From: Streptomyces canus
Lineage (GTDB): Bacteria; Actinomycetota; Actinomycetes; Streptomycetales; Streptomycetaceae
Direction: 5' to 3'
NCBI RefSeq assembly: GCF_030816965.1
Contig: NZ_JAUSYQ010000002.1
Location: 9,600,001-9,664,000, forward strand
Length of the DNA: 64,000 bases
The translations under genes and the position numbers were made by a program. Below, piece after piece: positions 9,009 to 17,882 of the stretch (its first letter is position 1; the number at the start of each line of letters is the position of its first letter). The notes below the pieces were generated by a model. It had not been told where the DNA came from and did no database searches. It saw only the letters and a list, made by a program, of their open reading frames with translations.

Positions 9009-9374
9009 CTACTCGTCCCATGCCTCGATGATGATCTGCTCGGAGATCTTGCCGTTGCGCAGGGTGACCATCGACTCCGACAGGACGCGCATGCCGTCCG
9101 AATACTGGCAGGACTCGCTGTAGGCCGCGCGATCGCCCTGGACCACGCACCCTTCCAACTTGTGGGTCATGTCGCGGCTGTAGACGTCGGTCAGCATCTC
9201 GCCGATCTCGTCACGGCCGTGCAGGACCTTGGGGTTGCTGGGGGTGGCGTTCCGGTTGACGAGGCGTATTTCCGCGTCGTCCGCGTACAGCGACAGAAGC
9301 GTCTCCGGGGTGTGTCCTTCGATGCCCTGGCGCAGGATGTCGGTGTCGAAACCGGGTCGTGCCGCGGTGCCCAT
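9009..9374 (-). CDS. NTF2-like/SnoaL-type small protein
   Basis: A 121-residue protein of nuclear-transport-factor-2 fold: an alpha-helical N-terminus (ILRQGIEGHTPETLLSLYADDAEIRLV) followed by beta strands, with HGRDEIGEMLTDVYSRDMTHKLEG typical of SnoaL-like polyketide or limonene-epoxide-hydrolase relatives. The function may be small-ligand binding or isomerase/hydrolase activity and cannot be specified. AAGGAGG sits 6 nt before the ATG at 9374, which decides this start against a longer frame. Confidence 0.75.
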   Translation of the reverse strand: MGTAARPGFDTDILRQGIEGHTPETLLSLYADDAEIRLVNRNATPSNPKVLHGRDEIGEMLTDVYSRDMTHKLEGCVVQGDRAAYSESCQYSDGMRVLSESMVTLRNGKISEQIIIEAWDE

Positions 9375-9541
9375 GATGACCTCCTTCGAAGGCCCCGGCC
9401 GACAAGGAGCGGGCCGTAAGGCCTCTTTCTTCGAGACTCCTCCGCCCCGGCGGCCACGGCAACCGCAGGCCGGGCACTCCGCATGACGGGTGAGCGGCGC
9501 TGGGCGGCCGGGTCGGGGGCCCCGCCCGCGTTGCCGCAGAC

Positions 9542-10063
9542 ATGATCTCAACTCGACGTGTTGTCGCCGCCGTCGGTCTCGCCGTCGGCGTCACCGGCCC
9601 CGCCGCCCCCCTCGCGAACGCGGCCGACGCGGGCGCCCCGGACGCCGCGCAGCTCAGCCCGATCGCCGTGATCGACTCGCTCGCGGTGAGTGACATCCCC
9701 GCGGAGCACAAGGACGAGATCCCGCGCGTCTTCGAGCAACTGGCGGCGCTCAACCAGGTCAAGAAGCTGAACGAGCTGCACCAGGCCACCGACCTCGTCA
9801 CCCCCGTCACGGGGCTGCTGCCGGGTGTCGGGGGCCGAGTCTCCCGCACGGACACCGAGGGCCGCCCGGACGACCGGGCGGCCCTCGACGCATGCACCTG
9901 CCGCGGCGCCGCGGACGACTCTCAACCAGCGGTCGCCAGGAACTGCGCAGCGGCCAGCTCCGCGGGATGTCGCCCTGGGCGGAGCCGACAACGGATCTCC
10001 GGCGACGGCGGGGCACGATCACACCGAGGGCCGTGCTCGCGGCCAGGATCACCGCCAGCGTGA
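9542..10063 (+). CDS. Small secreted protein whose frame has lost its normal stop
   Basis: The N-terminus ([30 protein letters not shown]) is a signal peptide. The next ~75 residues ([40 protein letters not shown]...GLLPGV) resemble the ~100-residue secreted hypothetical proteins common in Streptomyces. The frame then runs without a stop through the strong hairpin at 9856-9887 and into an antisense pseudogene, ending at 10063. The natural protein probably ended near 9845, and the 3' third is likely readthrough caused by a small indel or lost stop. Confidence 0.5.
   Translation: MISTRRVVAAVGLAVGVTGPAAPLANAADAGAPDAAQLSPIAVIDSLAVSDIPAEHKDEIPRVFEQLAALNQVKKLNELHQATDLVTPVTGLLPGVGGRVSRTDTEGRPDDRAALDACTCRGAADDSQPAVARNCAAASSAGCRPGRSRQRISGDGGARSHRGPCSRPGSPPA
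9856..9887. terminator. Strong hairpin
   Basis: A 14-bp perfect stem (CGAGGGCCGCCCGG with its complement) around the loop ACGA. It lies between the small secreted protein gene and the convergent ABC-exporter relic and is best read as their shared terminator, although one frame still crosses it. Confidence 0.65.
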
Positions 10064-10559
10064 CGCCCAGCAGCAGCACCGGATCGACGAGGCCCGTCAT
10101 CACGACGGTCGCGACCAGAGTGAGCCCGCCGGTGCCCAGGCCCACGAGCGAGTCGGTGGTGACCTCGCGCAGCAGGGTGGTGTCCGAGGTGATCCGGGCC
10201 ATCAGGTTGCCGGGTTCGGTGGTCCACGGCCGCGATGCGCAGTTGCAGCAGATAAGACGACAGCGCGCGCCGCGCGCCGAGCACCACGGACTCCGCAGTG
10301 CGCCGCAGCACGTACGAACCCAGTCCGCCCACCGCGTTGGCGATCACCAGCCCCGACATGACGAACAACGCGCCGGTGATCGTGCGGTCGGGGGACAGGT
10401 CGTCGATCAACTCCCGGGCCACCGGTGGCAGCAGCAGACCGGTGGCCCCCGTCAGCAGCGAGACAACGGCACCCGCCGGCAGGGTCCATCGGTGCGGCCG
10501 TACGTATCCGAGGAGCAGCGCCAGGTCGGAGGGCCGGACTCCGTCTCGGTGATGCTCAC
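9930..10559 (-). pseudogene. ABC exporter (transmembrane half) relic with several frameshifts
   Basis: The reading begins at a GTG at 10559 with GAAGGAG upstream (SITETESGP). It shifts to a frame reading [19 protein letters not shown], then [31 protein letters not shown] and [12 protein letters not shown]. It shifts again to [32 protein letters not shown] and [15 protein letters not shown], and once more near SAQGDI/AELAAAQ. Together these reconstruct the first four membrane segments of a multidrug-type ABC exporter. The nucleotide-binding domain is missing. Three or more frame breaks plus truncation mean it is not functional. Confidence 0.8.
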
Positions 10560-10629
10560 GGTGCTCCTTCGGGCCCGACGGCGTGCGGAGACTTCAGGCT
10601 GCGTCCGGACTTCCTGCGCTGACGGGGGA

Positions 10630-11193
10630 TCAGCGGTGTGGGAGCGTGGCCAGGGTCGCGTCGAGGTCGGTGGCCCCTGTCCGGTTGTGCGGCAGTTTCC
10701 CCAACAGGGCGGCCATGCCGCAGGTGTTGGTGAGCGCCGAGAAGACCAGGCCGCCCGCGATTCCCGCGCAGAGCAACTGCCAGGCGGGGTGCAGGAGTCC
10801 GAGGCCCAGCCCGGTCAGGACGACGGTGCCCGCGGTGAAGCGGACCTGGCGTTCCATGGCCCAGACGGCACGGGTGCCCGCGGCCGGCCGGTCGAGCCGC
10901 TGCCCGGCCGCGGCCCAGCCCTGTGTGCCGCCGGCCAGGGTGACGGCCCGTATGCCGTGCTCGGAGAGGACCTCGCAGGCGCTCAGCGCACGCGCGCCGG
11001 AGGCGCAGACGACGAGCAGTTCGCCGCGTACCTCCCGGAGCGCGGGCAGGGCCCGCATGATCTGGTCCAGGGGGATGTTGAGCGCGCCGGGCAGATGTCC
11101 GGAGGCGTACTCGCCCGGGGTACGGACGTCGAGGACGGTGAGTTCGTCCAGTCGGGCGCCCGCCTGCGAGGCGTCGAGAGCGGTAGGGGTCAT
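10630..11193 (-). CDS. Rhodanese-like sulfurtransferase with DUF2892 membrane domain
   Basis: A 187-residue protein. Residues 1-105 are a rhodanese domain (LTVLDVRTPGEYASGHLPGALNIPL, active loop VCASGAR with the persulfide-forming Cys). The C-terminus (TAGTVVLTGLGLGLLHPAWQLLCAGIAGGLVFSALTNTCGMAALLGKLPHN) is a DUF2892-type two-helix membrane hairpin, as in YgaP. It probably moves sulfane sulfur at the membrane. The ATG at 11193 has AAGGA ~10 nt upstream. It is divergent from the CstR-like gene and shares its operator. Confidence 0.85.
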   Translation of the reverse strand: MTPTALDASQAGARLDELTVLDVRTPGEYASGHLPGALNIPLDQIMRALPALREVRGELLVVCASGARALSACEVLSEHGIRAVTLAGGTQGWAAAGQRLDRPAAGTRAVWAMERQVRFTAGTVVLTGLGLGLLHPAWQLLCAGIAGGLVFSALTNTCGMAALLGKLPHNRTGATDLDATLATLPHR

Positions 11194-11225
11194 GTCGTGC
11201 GTGATCCTTCCTGAGAGGGTGGTGA

Positions 11226-11570
<345 letters not shown>

Positions 11571-11573
11571 CGT

Positions 11574-12323
11574 TCACCGGACGGCGTCCGCCAGCATGAA
11601 CGCGGCCACGGCCAGCAGTGCCACGGCGAACGTCCGCTGCAGTGCGCCTGCCGACACCTTGGCGGCCAGGCGCCTGCCGTCCCAGGCGCCGAGCACCGCG
11701 GTCGCCGCGAACGGGGCGACCGCGCCCCAGTCGACGTCCACGCTCGTGCCGCCGCGGGCCGCCAGCGCGGCCAGGGAGTTGACGGTGATGACCAGCAGGC
11801 TGGTCCCGACGGCGGCTCTCATGCGCAGTCCGACGACATTCACCAGGGCCGGTACGGCGAGAAACCCGCCGCCCACGCCCAGGACACCGGTCACCGCGCC
11901 GAGCCCCGCCCCGGCCCGGGCGACGCGACTAGTGCGCACCGGCACACCGTCCGGCCGTACGGATGCCGACGGCCGGAGCATACGGACGGCGGCGAGGGCG
12001 GCGACCACGGCGAACGCGCCCGTGAGCACGCCTGGCGGCAGCCGTCCCGACACGGCCCCGCCGATCGCCGCAGGCACGAGTCCCGCCGTCGCGAACAGGG
12101 CGCCCTCACGCCAGCGCACCGCGCCCCCGCGGGCGTGGGTGACCAGCGCGGTCACGGAGGTGAGGGTGACGACGACGAGTCCGGCGGTGGTGGCCGCGGC
12201 CGGACTGAAGCCGAGCAGATAGATCAACGCGGGCACGGCGAGCATGCTGCCACCACCGCCGAGCGCGCCGAGCGCCAGACCGGTGAGGCCACCGGCGAGC
12301 AGGGCCAGGACGAGGACGCTCAC
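11574..12323 (-). CDS. TauE/SafE-family sulfite/sulfonate exporter-like permease
   Basis: A 249-residue, very hydrophobic protein with about eight predicted helices. The paired motifs GALGGGGSMLAVPALIYLLGFSPAAATTAG and GVLGVGGGFLAVPALVNVVGLRMRAAVGTSLLVI are the internally repeated signature of the TauE/SafE (DUF81) family. It probably exports sulfite or another small sulfur anion. The GTG at 12323 overlaps the stop of the upstream MBL/rhodanese gene by 4 bp, so the two are translationally coupled. It converges on the CstR-like gene with a 3-bp gap. Confidence 0.88.
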   Translation of the reverse strand: MSVLVLALLAGGLTGLALGALGGGGSMLAVPALIYLLGFSPAAATTAGLVVVTLTSVTALVTHARGGAVRWREGALFATAGLVPAAIGGAVSGRLPPGVLTGAFAVVAALAAVRMLRPSASVRPDGVPVRTSRVARAGAGLGAVTGVLGVGGGFLAVPALVNVVGLRMRAAVGTSLLVITVNSLAALAARGGTSVDVDWGAVAPFAATAVLGAWDGRRLAAKVSAGALQRTFAVALLAVAAFMLADAVR

Positions 12324-14389
12324 GGGAGGCGGGCGGCGGCGTCGACCGCGGCTTGGGCGGCCGGGATGCCGTGTGCCACGGCGCGCGGCGCGAGGGAGGG
12401 GCCGCCGGGAGCCGAGGAGCCGTGCGCTGAGGAGTGTGCGTGAGACATGCCCGGCGAGCCGTCCGCCCCGGCAGGCCTGTCGGAGCAGCCGTCAGCGGCG
12501 GGCGAGCCGTCCGTCACGGTGAGTGTGCCGTGGTCGCCGTCGGCGGCGGGCGAACCGTCCGTCACCGTGAGTGTGCCGTGGTCGCCGTCGGCGGCGGGCG
12601 AGCCGTCCGTCACGGTGAGTGTGCCGTGGTCGCCCTCGGCGGCGGGCGAGCCGTCCGCCCCGGTCAGCGCGTCGGAGCCGCCGTTGGCGCCGGGCGAACT
12701 CCCCGCCGCGCACCGGCCGCCCGACGATCCCCCCACCACCCCGAGCCCCGCCTCCACCCAGGCCCCCATCCCGCCCAGGACGTCCACCACGTCCAATCCC
12801 CGCGCCGCGAGCAGCTCCGCCGCCTCCCGGGACCGCTTGCCCGAGCGGCAGATCGTGACCACCGGGCGGTCCTCCGCGGCCCTGGGCAGTCGGCCACCAC
12901 ACGCCAGCTCGGACAGCGGAGCGTGGACAGCCCCGGGCGCGTGACCCGCCGCCCACTCCGCGTGCTCACGCACGTCGAGGAGTACGGACTCCGCCTCCGC
13001 CCCGGTCAGCTCGTGAGCCTCCTCGGCCGTGATCCTCGCCATCGGGATCCCGGCCGCGGCCGCGGAGGCGAACCCGTCGTCGACGGCCACCACGTCACGC
13101 CCCGCCGCGTCGAGGATCGAGGCCCCCACGGCCGCCCGCATCCCGCCCGCGCAGTGCACCCACACCGTGCCGTCCGGTATCTCCGGCAGCCGGTCGCGCA
13201 GCCGATGCAACGGAATGTGCAGCGAGCCCCGGATGTGGCCGCCCGACCGCTCCGAGTCCCGCCGCACGTCCAGCACGACTACTGCGTCGGAACCCTGGGC
13301 GGCCAGCTCGGCGAACGTGCCGCGCGGGAACGAGCGCGGCGACTCCCCGCCCGGTACCCACTCGGCCGGCGAACCGGTCGCCGCAGCGGCGGGCCGGTCG
13401 ATGCCGACGCGGACCAGTTCCCGCTGGGCGTGGGCGAGTTGGGCGGGCGAGGCAGCCAGTAGCGTCACCGGCCTGCCCCACGGGACCAGCCAGGCCAGAT
13501 ACGTGGCGAGCTGCCCCTCCGCCTCGAAGTTGAACGCCCCCGCGACATGCCCCTCGGCGAACGCGCGCCGGTCCCGCAGATCCACCACCCACTCACCGGC
13601 CGCCAGCCGCGCCGCGATCTCCTCGGCGTCCGCCGGGCGGGGCGGGGTCAGATCCACGGGGCCGGGCCCCCGCGTGTTCACCGGCCCCATGTGCGCGTAG
13701 TACGAGGGCACGTCGTCCAGCCCCGCGAGCAGCTCGGCGACGAACGTGTCGACGTCCTTGACCAGAGCCTCGTTGGAGCCGCGCTCCTGCCCGATGGTCG
13801 TCGTTGCCCCGCCGGCCGCCTGCGCGGCGGAACAGAAGCTGCCGAACCCGTGCGTGGGCAGCACCGCCGTCGCGTCCGGCAGCTCCGCCGCCAGCCGATG
13901 AGCCGAGTCGTACTGGGCCCGGGCCAGCCGCCCGGTCAGCGCCGGCTCCACGAGGTCGGGCCGCCCCACCGTGCCGATCAGCAGCGAGCCGCCGGTGAAG
14001 ACGGCCACCGCCCGCCCGGCCGCTTCCAGGACGTACGACATGTGGTGCGGGGTGTGCCCGGGCGTGGCCAGCGCCCGCAGCGCCAGCCCGTCCTCGATCT
14101 TCGCCACGTCCCCGTCGGCGACCGGCGTCCGATCGAACGCGACCCGCGCCCCGGCCGGCACCAGATAGGCGGCCCCCGTGATCCGGGCCAGCTCCAGACC
14201 GCCGGTCACGTAGTCGTTGTGGACGTGCGTCTCGACGACCTGGGTGATCCGCACCCCGCGCCCGGCGGCCGCCCCGAGCACCCGGTCCACGTCCCGCGGC
14301 GGATCCACCACCACGGCGCTGCCGGCGCCGCCCGCCAGGTAGCCGCGGTTGCCCAGGCCGGGCACCTCGATGGTGTCGACGAAGTACAC
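12320..14389 (-). CDS. MBL-fold hydrolase fused to three rhodanese domains with a repetitive tail
   Basis: A 689-residue protein. Residues 1-210 are a metallo-beta-lactamase domain with [21 protein letters not shown] and THGFGSF metal ligands, as in persulfide dioxygenase relatives. Three rhodanese domains follow: one near 265-350 without an active Cys, one near 360-450 with VHCAGGMRA, one near 455-540 with TICRSGKRS. Residues ~545-689 are a low-complexity tail containing 16-residue repeats ([16 protein letters not shown]). It probably handles persulfide, oxidising or transferring sulfane sulfur. The start is a GTG with AGGAG upstream, and the promoter holds two CstR-type palindromes. Confidence 0.85.
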   Translation of the reverse strand: MYFVDTIEVPGLGNRGYLAGGAGSAVVVDPPRDVDRVLGAAAGRGVRITQVVETHVHNDYVTGGLELARITGAAYLVPAGARVAFDRTPVADGDVAKIEDGLALRALATPGHTPHHMSYVLEAAGRAVAVFTGGSLLIGTVGRPDLVEPALTGRLARAQYDSAHRLAAELPDATAVLPTHGFGSFCSAAQAAGGATTTIGQERGSNEALVKDVDTFVAELLAGLDDVPSYYAHMGPVNTRGPGPVDLTPPRPADAEEIAARLAAGEWVVDLRDRRAFAEGHVAGAFNFEAEGQLATYLAWLVPWGRPVTLLAASPAQLAHAQRELVRVGIDRPAAAATGSPAEWVPGGESPRSFPRGTFAELAAQGSDAVVVLDVRRDSERSGGHIRGSLHIPLHRLRDRLPEIPDGTVWVHCAGGMRAAVGASILDAAGRDVVAVDDGFASAAAAGIPMARITAEEAHELTGAEAESVLLDVREHAEWAAGHAPGAVHAPLSELACGGRLPRAAEDRPVVTICRSGKRSREAAELLAARGLDVVDVLGGMGAWVEAGLGVVGGSSGGRCAAGSSPGANGGSDALTGADGSPAAEGDHGTLTVTDGSPAADGDHGTLTVTDGSPAADGDHGTLTVTDGSPAADGCSDRPAGADGSPGMSHAHSSAHGSSAPGGPSLAPRAVAHGIPAAQAAVDAAARLP
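12493..12665. repeat. 48-bp tandem repeat inside the MBL/rhodanese gene
   Basis: Three nearly identical 48-bp units (starting near 12493, 12541 and 12589) and a partial fourth encode the 16-residue repeats of the C-terminal tail. Because 48 is a multiple of three, copy-number changes keep the frame. Confidence 0.85.
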
Positions 14390-14427
14390 GACAGCGCTCC
14401 TCTCCTCGCGACAACCCCGGGGTCAAT

Positions 14428-14441
14428 TACCCCCGGGGGTA
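14428..14441. promoter_or_regulatory. Candidate CstR operator, copy 2
   Basis: Perfect palindrome TACCCCCGGGGGTA, 39 bp upstream of the MBL/rhodanese start and 35 bp centre-to-centre from the next copy. Confidence 0.75.
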
Positions 14442-14462
14442 TATGTGCCACCGTAGCAGAGG

Positions 14463-14476
14463 TACCCCCGGGGGTA
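14463..14476. promoter_or_regulatory. Candidate CstR operator, copy 3
   Basis: A second perfect TACCCCCGGGGGTA on the side nearer the mycothiol dehydrogenase gene (start 14563). It suggests that the divergent promoter is controlled in both directions. Confidence 0.75.
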
Positions 14477-14562
14477 TTTACGCCTCGGGAGTCGGTGCCG
14501 TTACTGATCAGTCGCGCGTAGGGTCGGAGGGACGTACACCGGGCGACAGAAGGGGTCAGGCC

Positions 14563-15675
14563 ATGGCGCAGGAGGTACGCGGAGTGATCGCACCCGGCAA
14601 GGGCGAGCCGGTGCGGGTGGAGACGATCGTCGTGCCGGACCCGGGGCCGGGCGAGGCCGTCGTCCAGGTGCAGGCCTGCGGGGTCTGTCACACCGACCTG
14701 CACTACAAGCAGGGCGGCATCAACGACGACTTCCCCTTCCTGCTGGGCCACGAGGCCGCCGGCGTGGTGGAGGCGGTCGGCGAGGGGGTGACCGACGTCG
14801 CGCCCGGCGACTTCGTGATCCTCAACTGGCGTGCCGTGTGCGGGAACTGCCGCGCCTGTCTGCGCGGGCGGCCCTGGTACTGCTTCAACACCCACAACGC
14901 GAAGCAGAAGATGACCCTCACCGGGGGCACCTCCCGGACGAAGTCTGGGGGAGGCACCGAGCTCTCGCCCGCCCTGGGCATCGGCGCCTTCGCCGAGAAG
15001 ACGCTGGTCGCCGCGGGACAGTGCACCAAGGTCGACCCGTCGGTCTCGGCCGCGGTAGCGGGACTGCTGGGCTGCGGAGTGATGGCCGGCATCGGCGCCG
15101 CGATCAACACCGGGCAGGTCGGCCGGGGCGACACCGTCGCCGTCATCGGCTGCGGTGGCGTCGGCGACGCGGCGATCGCCGGATCGAATCTCGCGGGCGC
15201 GGCGAAGATCATCGCCGTCGACATCGACGACCGGAAGCTGGAGAAGGCCCGCACGATGGGCGCGACCCACACCGTCAACTCGAAGGACGCGGATCCGGTC
15301 GAGGCGATCCGTGAACTGACCGGCGGCTTCGGCGCCGACGTCGTCATAGAGGCGGTCGGCCGCCCCGAGACGTACCGGCAGGCCTTCTACGCCCGCGACC
15401 TCGCCGGCACGGTCGTGCTCGTCGGTGTGCCCACCCCCGAGATGAAGCTGGAGCTGCCTCTCCTCGACGTCTTCGGTCGCGGCGGCTCGCTCAAGTCGTC
15501 CTGGTACGGCGACTGCCTGCCCTCCCGCGACTTCCCCATGCTGATCGACCTGCATCTGCAAGGCCGCCTGGACCTGGAGGCGTTCGTGACCGAGACCATC
15601 CAACTCGACGAGGTGGAGAAGGCGTTCGAGCGCATGCACCACGGCGACGTCCTGCGCTCGGTGGTGGTGCTCTGA
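14563..15675 (+). CDS. mscR: S-(hydroxymethyl)mycothiol dehydrogenase / nitrosomycothiol reductase
   Basis: A 370-residue zinc alcohol dehydrogenase of the mycothiol-dependent formaldehyde dehydrogenase class. It oxidises S-hydroxymethyl-mycothiol with NAD and probably reduces S-nitrosomycothiol. [13 protein letters not shown] and [15 protein letters not shown] carry the catalytic-zinc ligands; [13 protein letters not shown] contains the structural-zinc cysteines; [20 protein letters not shown] is the nucleotide-binding fold. An odd insertion, [11 protein letters not shown], interrupts the usually compact [17 protein letters not shown] region and is encoded by a hairpin-forming segment. AAGGGG precedes the ATG. 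The stop overlaps the next start (TGATG). Confidence 0.9.
   Translation: MAQEVRGVIAPGKGEPVRVETIVVPDPGPGEAVVQVQACGVCHTDLHYKQGGINDDFPFLLGHEAAGVVEAVGEGVTDVAPGDFVILNWRAVCGNCRACLRGRPWYCFNTHNAKQKMTLTGGTSRTKSGGGTELSPALGIGAFAEKTLVAAGQCTKVDPSVSAAVAGLLGCGVMAGIGAAINTGQVGRGDTVAVIGCGGVGDAAIAGSNLAGAAKIIAVDIDDRKLEKARTMGATHTVNSKDADPVEAIRELTGGFGADVVIEAVGRPETYRQAFYARDLAGTVVLVGVPTPEMKLELPLLDVFGRGGSLKSSWYGDCLPSRDFPMLIDLHLQGRLDLEAFVTETIQLDEVEKAFERMHHGDVLRSVVVL
14929..14957. repeat. Hairpin-forming in-frame insertion within mscR
   Basis: The segment around CCTCCCGGAC-gaa-GTCTGGGGGAGG folds into an imperfect hairpin. It encodes residues that appear extra relative to the family as I remember it. It looks like a small palindromic element inserted without breaking the frame. 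Confidence 0.5.
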
Positions 15676-16304
15676 TGGCCGCCCGCATCGAACGCCTCGT
15701 CACCTCCGGGCAGTTCAGCCTCGACGGCGGCACCTGGGACGTCGACAACAACGTCTGGATCGTCGGCGACGACCACGAGGCGATCGTCATCGACGCCGCC
15801 CACGACGCCGACGCCATCGCCGAGGCCGTGGGCGACCGCAGGCTGACCGCGATCGTCTGCACCCACGCCCACAACGACCACATCGACGCCGCGCCCGCCC
15901 TCGCCGACCGCACCGGCGCCACCATCTGGCTGCACCCCGACGACCTGCCGCTGTGGAAGCAGACCCACCCGGACCGCGACCCCGACGGCCACCTGCGCGA
16001 CGGCCAGGTCATCGAGGCCGCGGGCGCCGACCTCCGGGTCCTGCACACCCCCGGGCACGCACCGGGCGCGGTCTGCCTCTACGACCCGGGCCTCGCCACC
16101 GTCTTCACCGGCGACACCCTCTTCCAGGGCGGCCCCGGCGCCACCGGCCGCTCCTACTCCCACTTCCCGACGATCATCGGCTCCATCCGCGAACGCCTGC
16201 TGGCCCTGCCGCCCGAGACGAAGGTCCTCACCGGCCACGGAGACCCGACGACGATCGGCGCCGAGGCCCCGCACCTCCAGGAATGGATCGACCGCGGCCA
16301 CTGA
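15675..16304 (+). CDS. MBL-fold hydrolase, glyoxalase II-like, partner of mscR
   Basis: A 209-residue metallo-beta-lactamase protein with the full metal set: CTHAHNDHIDA (HxHxDH), HTPGHAPGAV, FTGDTLFQGG and LTGHGDPT. Its ATG overlaps the mscR stop by one base, so the two are translated together. In actinobacteria this pairing is thought to hydrolyse the S-formylmycothiol made by the dehydrogenase, completing formaldehyde oxidation to formate. That role is inferred from context. Confidence 0.88.
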   Translation: MAARIERLVTSGQFSLDGGTWDVDNNVWIVGDDHEAIVIDAAHDADAIAEAVGDRRLTAIVCTHAHNDHIDAAPALADRTGATIWLHPDDLPLWKQTHPDRDPDGHLRDGQVIEAAGADLRVLHTPGHAPGAVCLYDPGLATVFTGDTLFQGGPGATGRSYSHFPTIIGSIRERLLALPPETKVLTGHGDPTTIGAEAPHLQEWIDRGH

Positions 16305-16398
16305 CGCCCGGCGGGTGAACCGCCCGTAAAACACGACAGAGGTTGTCCGGCTTCCCGGTCATGCTCGAAGAGACATCGGGCACAACGAGAGGTCGGAC

Positions 16399-17313
16399 AT
16401 GTCACAGCCGCTGCAAGGCAAGGTCGCGCTGGTCGCCGGAGCCACCCGGGGGGCGGGACGCGGGATCGCCGTGGAACTCGGAGCGGCGGGCGCCACCGTG
16501 TACGTCACCGGACGCAGCACCCGCGCCCGCCGCTCCGAGTACGACCGCCCCGAGACCATCGAGGACACCGCCGACCTCGTCACCGCGGCCGGCGGCCAGG
16601 GCATCGCCGTACCCACCGATCACCTGGACCCGGCGCAGGTCCGCTCGCTCGTCGACCGGATCGCCGGCGAGCAGGGCCGCCTCGACGTCCTCGTCAACGA
16701 CATCTGGGGCGGTGAACACCTCTTCGCATGGGACAGCCCGGTGTGGGAGCACGACCTCGACAACGGCCTGCGCCTGCTCAGGCTCGCGGTCGAGACGCAC
16801 GCGATCACCAGCCACCACGCCCTGCCCCTGCTGCTGCGCAGGCCCGGCGGCCTGGTCGTCGAGATGACCGACGGAACCGACGCCTACAACCGCGAGAACT
16901 ACCGCGTCTCCTTCTTCTACGACCTCGCCAAGACGTCCGTCCTGCGCATGGCGTTCTCCCTCGGCCACGAACTCGGCCCGCGCGGCGCCACCGCCGTCGC
17001 CCTGACCCCGGGCTGGCTGCGCTCGGAGATGATGCTCGACCATTTCGCGGTGCAGGAGGACAACTGGCACGACGCCCTCGACCGCGTCCCCCACTTCGCC
17101 ATCTCGGAGACCCCGCGCTATGTGGGCCGCGGCGTCGCCGCGCTGGCCACCGACCCCGACGTCGCCCGCTGGAACGGCACGTCCCTCGACAGCGGCTCGC
17201 TCGCCCGGACGTACGGCTTCACGGACGTCGACGGCAGCCGTCCCGACGCCTGGCGGTACATGGTCGAGGTCCAGGACGCGGACAAGCCGGCGGACGTGAC
17301 GGGTTACCGCTAG
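16399..17313 (+). CDS. Short-chain dehydrogenase/reductase (SDR)
   Basis: A 304-residue Rossmann oxidoreductase. GATRGAGRG is the cofactor loop and TGRST follows strand beta-2, suggesting NADP. FFYDLAKTSVLRM gives the YxxxK pair, and LDVLVNDIWGG replaces the usual NAG motif. The C-terminal extension (about 260-304) is typical of the longer SDR subgroup. GAGAGG lies 6 nt before the ATG. The substrate is unknown. Confidence 0.82.
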   Translation: MSQPLQGKVALVAGATRGAGRGIAVELGAAGATVYVTGRSTRARRSEYDRPETIEDTADLVTAAGGQGIAVPTDHLDPAQVRSLVDRIAGEQGRLDVLVNDIWGGEHLFAWDSPVWEHDLDNGLRLLRLAVETHAITSHHALPLLLRRPGGLVVEMTDGTDAYNRENYRVSFFYDLAKTSVLRMAFSLGHELGPRGATAVALTPGWLRSEMMLDHFAVQEDNWHDALDRVPHFAISETPRYVGRGVAALATDPDVARWNGTSLDSGSLARTYGFTDVDGSRPDAWRYMVEVQDADKPADVTGYR

Positions 17314-17314
17314 A

Positions 17315-17832
17315 TCAAGAGGGATGCACCGGCGGCAGCTGCCACCGCACCGCGAGGCCCGGTGGCAGTGCCAGGTCGTCGCGTACGGCGGCGTAGTAAC
17401 CGTCCCGCCCGTTGCGATGCCGCTCGAGCAGCGCCCGCCACGCCGCCGGATCGCGCGTCCCGTCGCGCAGGAACCGCTCCATCTCCAGCACCACCGTGAC
17501 CCATACCCGCGCCTTCTCCACCACCTCGGGGCTCCCCAGCAGAAGCAGTGCCTCCCCGTCCGGGTCCCGGGCGAGCGTGGACTCCGCCAGCAGCGGCGCG
17601 GCCTCCTGCGGGGAGAGCGGATGCGGATGGGGGTCGTTGCCGAAGTGGGACGCCACCCGGCACGCCGGCGTGATCGTCCTCTTCAGCACACGGCCAGCCG
17701 CCGCTCCTCCCAACGGGCCGCCTTTTCACGGTGGAAGCGCGCGCGGTCGCTGCGCACGACCGCCAGATACGAACCGAGTGCGCCGATGACGACGCCGATG
17801 AGTGCGGGTAGTTGCTGTATGAACGCCGGCAT
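17315..17832 (-). pseudogene. Membrane-anchored hypothetical protein broken by a small deletion
   Basis: From the ATG at 17832 the frame gives PAFIQQLPALIGVVIGALGSYLAVVRSDRARFHREKAARWEERRLAVC then a stop: one N-terminal helix and a basic stretch. The continuation VLKRTITPACRVASHFGNDPHPHPLSP...EALLLLGSPEVVEKARVWVTVVLEMERFL...GRDGYYAAVRDDLALP is intact in another frame. A few codons between ERRLAV and VLKRT seem deleted with a frame change. A downstream ATG at 17713 could in theory give a 132-residue fragment without the membrane helix. Confidence 0.65.
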
Positions 17833-17882
17833 GGACGCACGGTATCTGCCCTGTTGATCAGTGAGGGACTACCGTCGGCCTC

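Noticed and set aside
12493..12665. Repeat array that could suggest CRISPR
   Set aside because: The repeats are contiguous 48-bp coding units with no unique spacers and no cas genes nearby.
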